Below are positions 60,801 through 64,000 of a DNA stretch of 64,000 nt, piece by piece. The position numbers and the translations under genes were made by a program. The notes beneath the pieces were generated by a model. That model saw only the letters and a program-made list of their open reading frames with translations. It did not search any database and had not been told where the DNA came from. How positions within the stretch are numbered: the first letter of the stretch is position 1; each line of letters starts with the position of its first letter. Origin of the DNA: Acidobacteriaceae bacterium (GTDB taxonomy: Bacteria > Acidobacteriota > Terriglobia > Terriglobales > Acidobacteriaceae); contig CAHJWL010000006.1 in the NCBI GenBank assembly GCA_903642235.1, positions 186,001 through 250,000 of the forward strand, read 5' to 3'.

Positions 60801-61500
60801 TGTAGCTGCTGGTCTGAATGCGGACCTCGGCCAGAGCGTCGGGCGGTGGCTGCACGTTGAAGGAGGCGCCGTTGAGGAAGTCGACCACGTTGACGTTGTT
60901 ATCGACGCCGTCGAGGATGAAGTTGTTCTGGTCGGAGCGGGCGCCGTTCGCGCTGAAGTCGCCGGTTCCGGCACCGCGCGCGCCCGAGGGAGGGGCGACA
61001 CCGGCGGTGAGCTGCGCGGCGAAGACCCAGTTGCGGCCGTTGAGAGGGGTCTCGTTCAGAACTTTTTCCGAGAGCACCTCGCCGACGGAGGCCTCTTCGG
61101 TCTGCAGGAGGGGTGGCGCGGTATCAACGGTGACGGTCTCCGCCGCCGAGCCTGGCCGCAGATTGATATCTACGTTGAGCCTCTGCTGCAGGTTGAGGTG
61201 CAGGTTCTCCTGCGTGGTCTTTTCAAATCCGGGAGCCGTGATGGTGAGAGAGTAATCACCGATCTTGACCGGCGAAAACAGGTAGGTGCCACTGCCATTG
61301 CTCTTGGCCTTGAAGGAGAGGCCCTGATCTGTATTGGTGAGAGTGACTTCGGCTCCGGAGATGGCCGCTCCGGAGCTATCCTTGACGGTTCCGGTTACGG
61401 CACCCTGATCCTGCTGAGCGTATGCGGCGACGCCGCCCAGAACGGGACAGAGTGCGAGCATGGTTACGGCGTGCGGCACTCGTGCTGACTTGAAGTTCAT
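57829..61500 (-). CDS. large Oar-like TonB-dependent receptor
   Basis: 1223 residues from ATG 61500 (GAGG upstream). Signal peptide (AVTMLALCPVLGGVAAYAQ), CarboxypepD_reg domain (GAVTGTVKDSSGAAISGAEV, GTYLFSPVKIGDYSLTI), a plug-like region with RNWVFAAQLTAGVAPPSGA and NNFILDGVDNNVNVVDFLNG, SAEFGHSSGAVVNASIKSGT, then a long barrel (TFNVGIRAENQTPYYERHDN) and terminal FQFSLKYTY. This is the standard acidobacterial Oar-like receptor, likely for a glycan or other large ligand. The longer frame to 61605 adds non-signal sequence. No SusD-like gene is adjacent. Confidence 0.88.
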   Translation of the reverse strand: MNFKSARVPHAVTMLALCPVLGGVAAYAQQDQGAVTGTVKDSSGAAISGAEVTLTNTDQGLSFKAKSNGSGTYLFSPVKIGDYSLTITAPGFEKTTQENLHLNLQQRLNVDINLRPGSAAETVTVDTAPPLLQTEEASVGEVLSEKVLNETPLNGRNWVFAAQLTAGVAPPSGARGAGTGDFSANGARSDQNNFILDGVDNNVNVVDFLNGASFNVQPPPDALAEVRIQTSSYSAEFGHSSGAVVNASIKSGTNSFHGSLWEYFRNDKLNTKQFFDGPADKIPEYRQNIFGGTLGGPIYKNKLFFFGDAQGNRVVHGASQFLSVPSVLERQGDFSELLDPAQTGGTPQYLYQQRSGGGPNPVAPGSTPATASAYQQSCNGRLNVLCPTAINPIAQRILNLYPLPNRINTDGSGLLSRNYTSPINNTDITAQYDARIDYNPTARDQAFVRFSYQHEYQFYPPPLGPILDGGGFGTDGNEVNIGENIALSETHVFTPKLLNELRFGYNYGHFYFTQPGATNAGLAASVGLNGIPPGTLNGGLPNIYFHSGGPNISGAGAPNYYPSDEHENIAQILDNVTIIRGNHSIRTGVNFQRIRFSTLQPPRSRGNYNYNGSFSSAYSIPNTGFSLADFLSDNQSDGGLSSSGVVDDVRWDRSVYVQDDWKVTPRLTFNVGIRAENQTPYYERHDNQAAFYPTAGTTYDPTVGQQGLSRSAGVYALPEKARSTPLSAGLLSALAADNITVQYTKNRYLIDYQKIGWGPRAGLSYKLDDRTVIRSGFGIFFGGLESIGFAPNLGLNYPFTANTSITSPNNVDCLYSNGCPTNGITLANGYTDFLSSGGLLDAPGTPTLNGIQNHLPTSYTEQFNLSFERDMGHSLTANIAYVGSLSHHTLDFPGTNSSPVITPYCNSDGPGGQPTNLPCGSSNSQNPFSHVGLNYQANDGIAAYHALQTKLDKRFSNDLSFLATYTWSHQMTNAGTAISQGDNYSGTGGTSNYYIFGTRQGFSNGPEDVRHRFTFNSHITLPAGRGHRFLNTGIAGQTLGGWELSLSEQIQTGEPFTVGTANFSGVTGLGQNAIRIRDPFAGGGTPDPSLNYPAGATCPAKVKTLDAWFNPCAFKNPLPGTAVTGVISTVAAATPYLGDHNNTVAGPGYNRTDISLFKNFALFHESQMQFRADVFNLLNTPAFILTGGNDGPNGSVIGGGSYRFFQNNTPNSRFFQFSLKYTY

Positions 61501-61971
61501 GTGTGTGGCCTCGAAAGGAAAGCATGATGAAGAGACAGAATTTAACGGAATTGATGCTCTTGGGCCGACGGACCTGTACCTGAGCAGACGGAACAGATAC
61601 GGCACTGCGGTCGGAACATATGCCGATGTGAACGGACGATACCTCCTTTCGCCGGAGTTTTACAAGGGATTTGTACATTCGAGACCCCGCGAAGGTACTT
61701 CAGCAGGTGTGTTTCGAAGCCATCAATGGAGCGCTTCCCGAGCCTGAGGATGTGGTGTTAAGCCGCCTGTGACAGCCGAGCCGGACACCGCTCATCGAGC
61801 GCAGCCGGCTCCGAGGCGTTCCCGCTCTCGCGGCCGCCCGCGGCAACGACCGAGAGAGGCGGTGCGATGGTTGAGCGCAGCCGGGAGTGCATCTAACGGA
61901 TAGGAAGAGATGCTGTTTCTCTCTTCGGACCGCCAAGGGGGCATGTGACACGACAACGGGAAGAAGGATCA
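61501..61971. other. 471-bp intergenic region
   Basis: Divergent region between the large receptor and a small membrane-protein gene. No gene or clear motif seen; the receptor promoter must be here. Confidence 0.4.
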
Positions 61972-62136
61972 ATGGAAAGCCGGATACAGAAGAACCGTGG
62001 CGATAGTTCGGAGTACACGTCGCCCGCCCGGGAGGTGCTGAACTCTGCGTTGAGCCTGGTGGCGGTCATTGGCCTGACATTGGTTGGGGGTGCATTGCTG
62101 AAGCGACTGGTCGAGCGGAGGATGACGGCCAGGTAG
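61972..62136 (+). CDS. 54-residue single-pass membrane protein
   Basis: Polar N-terminus (ESRIQKNRGDSSEYTSPARE), one helix (LNSALSLVAVIGLTLVGGALL) and a basic tail (KRLVERRMTAR). AGAAGGATCA precedes the ATG. Type II or N-out orientation is suggested by the basic tail. No family recognised. Confidence 0.5.
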   Translation: MESRIQKNRGDSSEYTSPAREVLNSALSLVAVIGLTLVGGALLKRLVERRMTAR

Positions 62137-62271
62137 TAAGCCGAGGATCGAGTACGGTGTTCTTTCAGCGTGTCAGTCGCGGTCTGTGGATCGTCCAGGC
62201 AGGCAGCGAGAGGCGCAGTTATTCAGAGATAAACCGGACGTGGACGCTTATGGCGGACAGGAGAAAACGAT

Positions 62272-62814
62272 ATGTGGACAGGAATAGGTAGACGAGCGGG
62301 AGCGGGTCTTGTTGCGGCGATGGTGCTGGGCGCCGGGGTTGCGATGGGCCAGGCCGCGGCTGGGGTGTCCGATCAGGACACACACTTTCTGAAAGAGATC
62401 GATCAGGATTCCAACTATGAGATCGAGACGGCAAAGCTGGCGTTAAAGAAGAGTGCAAGTGCAGACATCAAGCAATACGCGACCATGCTGATCCATGACC
62501 ACACGCAGCTGAAGCAGCAGATCAAGACAGCCGATGGCGTGGCGAAGGTGACACCTGTGTCAGCGACGAGCATGAGCTTGTCGGACAAGGCGAGCTTTGA
62601 AAAGCTGAAGCTCATGAAGGGCGATTCCTTTGACAAGGCCTACATCAAGGGGCTGGTGAAGGGGAACGAGGCGATACAGAAGGATGAGAAATCCGAAGCC
62701 GCGGACAGCTCTGTTCCGGCCGTGAAGAAGCTGGCGACGCACAGTGCGGCGATGGATACCAAGCACGCCGATAAGGCGAAGCAGTTGGCCCAGGCGCATG
62801 GTGTGCAGGAGTAG
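62272..62814 (+). CDS. DUF4142 exported protein
   Basis: 180 residues. Signal peptide (GLVAAMVLGAGVAMGQAA), then a four-helix-bundle domain with DTHFLKEIDQDSNYEIETAK, LALKKSASADIKQYATMLIH (DHTQLKQQI), SFDKAYIKGLVKGNEAIQKD and a C-terminal HSAAMDTKHADKAKQLAQAH. These segments match DUF4142, an uncharacterised periplasmic ferritin-like family. Some members are stress-induced. AGGAGAAAACGAT precedes the ATG. Confidence 0.87.
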   Translation: MWTGIGRRAGAGLVAAMVLGAGVAMGQAAAGVSDQDTHFLKEIDQDSNYEIETAKLALKKSASADIKQYATMLIHDHTQLKQQIKTADGVAKVTPVSATSMSLSDKASFEKLKLMKGDSFDKAYIKGLVKGNEAIQKDEKSEAADSSVPAVKKLATHSAAMDTKHADKAKQLAQAHGVQE

Positions 62815-63032
62815 AACGCTCGCAGGAGAGGGAGGGGTCGCGAGAGCGATTCCCTTTTCCGCTAGGCTGTGCTGCCGCAGGAAAAATCTGCGCGATAGGA
62901 CTTCTTGAGGCAGACGGAGCCGGACAGCTCCAAGCTCGTGGAACGGGAGCTTACGTTAGTGGGGGATCTTTCCCACGAAATGGTGCGATGCCCTTCCCAC
63001 GGCGGACGCTTGAGACCGGCTCGTATCTGCGA

Positions 63033-64000
63033 TCACTGGCGGAGTTCGACGAGGGTGGCGCCCTGGCCGCCCTCGTTGAAAGGGGGCTCGGTGACGGCGG
63101 TGACGTGCGGGTGGCGCTTGAGGTAGTCGCGAAGGGTGCGGCGGAGGATGCCCATGCCGGTGCCGTGGACGATGCGGACGCGCGGCAGGCCGGCGAGAAA
63201 GGCCTGGTCGATGTAGCGCTCGACTTCGCCTTCCGCTTCGTCGGCGGTGCGGCCGATGACGTTGAGCTCCATGGGCAGATAGCTGTCGGGGTCATTGCCG
63301 GAGCTGGTGGAGACGGTGATGTTGCCGCGGCGACGGGCAGCGGCAAGCGGGTTGGCGATGGGGGTGTGGTCGGTGATCTCGTCGCGGGTGACGCGCATCT
63401 TGAGCTGACCGATGGAGACTTCGAGGTGGCGGTCGTCGATGAGGCGGGCGATGCGGGCTTCGCGGTTGAGGGTCTTGAGGCGGACCAGATCGCCGGGCTT
63501 GAGAGTCTTTTCCTTTGCCTTTTGATTCGCGGCGGGCTTGCCGGTGGTGGTGTGCTCGGAGACCGTGGTGGTGAACTGCTCGGAGAACTCGCGGCGAAGG
63601 CGGGCCATGCGGAGGGCGGAGTCGCGGGCGATCTTGCCGGCGAGCGTCTTGTCGTCGATGGCTTTGACGGTGTCTTTGAGCTGCGACTCGAAGTCGGTGA
63701 TGAGGCCGTTGAGCTTTCCTTCAAGCTCGCGGGTGCGCTGCTTGATCTCGGAGCGGCCTTCGGCGTCGAGACGCTCGCGCTCCATGCGAACCTCATGCTC
63801 GCGACGGCGGAGATGGGCGCGCTCTTCGTTGGCGGCGGCAAGCTGCGCGTGAAGCTGATCGAGGAAGGCGCCGATGTCGGCGGTCTGAGTGGAGAGGTTG
63901 GCGCGGGCGTCTTCAATGATGTTTGAAGCCAAGCCGAGACGCGCGGCGATGTTGAGGCCGGCGGAGGCTCCGGGGACGCCGAGGCGAAGCTCGTAGGTGG
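63033..64000 (-). CDS. mutS2: endonuclease MutS2 (N-terminal part beyond window)
   Basis: The minus-strand frame runs to the right edge; about 322 residues are visible. Near the edge TYELRLGVPGASAGLNIAAR and LGLASNIIEDA match the end of the MutS ATPase domain. A long coiled-coil follows (EERAHLRRREHEVRMERERL), a KOW-like segment (LKPGDLVRLKTLNREARIAR) and the C-terminal Smr nuclease domain (LPMELNVIGRTADEAEGEVE, RVRIVHGTGMGILRRTLRDY). MutS2 counters recombination or rescues collided ribosomes in different bacteria. The N-terminal domains are outside the window. Confidence 0.93.
   Translation of the reverse strand, partial: TYELRLGVPGASAGLNIAARLGLASNIIEDARANLSTQTADIGAFLDQLHAQLAAANEERAHLRRREHEVRMERERLDAEGRSEIKQRTRELEGKLNGLITDFESQLKDTVKAIDDKTLAGKIARDSALRMARLRREFSEQFTTTVSEHTTTGKPAANQKAKEKTLKPGDLVRLKTLNREARIARLIDDRHLEVSIGQLKMRVTRDEITDHTPIANPLAAARRRGNITVSTSSGNDPDSYLPMELNVIGRTADEAEGEVERYIDQAFLAGLPRVRIVHGTGMGILRRTLRDYLKRHPHVTAVTEPPFNEGGQGATLVELRQ

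Noticed and set aside
60553..61488. 311-residue plus-strand frame
   Set aside because: Antisense of the large receptor; Val/Glu/Gly-rich shadow.
62988..63926. 312-residue plus-strand frame
   Set aside because: Antisense of mutS2; acidic Gly-rich composition is that of a shadow frame.
1..64000. tRNA, rRNA, CRISPR array or insertion-sequence genes
   Set aside because: No cloverleaf, rRNA-like stretch, repeat-spacer array or transposase was recognised by eye; tandem short repeats are limited to protein-coding repeats. A tRNAscan, Infernal and CRISPR search would be decisive.

Overview
The window reads as chromosomal DNA from an Acidobacteriota (probably Acidobacteriaceae) genome. This rests on gene content: three large Oar-like TonB-dependent receptors with N-terminal carboxypeptidase-regulatory domains, a VWFA-related protein of the acidobacterial type, and a high-GC chromosome with dnaA, dnaN, parA, parB, rsmG and mnmE close together. 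Species cannot be named from sequence alone. Both edges cut a gene: an exported GH38 alpha-mannosidase on the left and MutS2 on the right.

Layout. 1-1.8 kb: alpha-mannosidase. 2.3-5.9 kb: cobalamin (B12) uptake set btuF-btuC-btuD plus a PduO-type cob(I)alamin adenosyltransferase. 6.0-6.6 kb: a PEP-CTERM exported protein. 6.7-19.3 kb: a block whose genes nearly all point to zinc homeostasis: FtsX/LolD-type ABC transporter with a DUF3299 protein, a metallo-amidohydrolase with a His-rich tail, a COG0523 GTPase, cysteine-free (zinc-independent) L28 and L33, a DUF6176 protein, a His-rich repeat protein next to an SmtB-like sensor, CDF and ZIP transporters, and a TonB receptor preceded by a small His/Cys exported protein. 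19.4-27.3 kb: mnmE, a broken superinfection-immunity/zinc-ribbon gene, an SPFH protein, DUF2461, HU, an ICMT-like methyltransferase, parB, parA (two parS sites) and rsmG.

27.3-42.7 kb: housekeeping and accessory genes: DUF1440-like, C26 amidotransferase, plsC, folC, a strongly folded intergenic stretch, a TPR protein, cupin, M13 peptidase, azoreductase, a VOC protein, thrS, two SRPBCC paralogues and a quinone-oxidoreductase-type gene with a 3' frameshift.

42.8-51.9 kb: the replication-origin neighbourhood. jag-yidC-yidD-rnpA and rpmH run leftward, dnaA and dnaN rightward. rpmH and rnpA, usually adjacent, are separated by two oppositely oriented membrane-protein genes. The 0.93 kb dnaA-dnaN gap holds a consensus DnaA box and is the best oriC candidate seen here. 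52.3-61.5 kb: two more large receptors, one overlapping a VWA gene by 4 bp. 61.9-64 kb: small membrane protein, DUF4142 protein, MutS2.

The most interesting material is (i) the zinc block, especially an SmtB-like repressor that keeps every SmtB metal ligand at a constant offset and is paired with a 27-His duplicated-repeat protein rather than a Cys-rich metallothionein; (ii) a multi-hairpin intergenic region near 31.1-31.4 kb; and (iii) the rearranged rpmH/rnpA locus.
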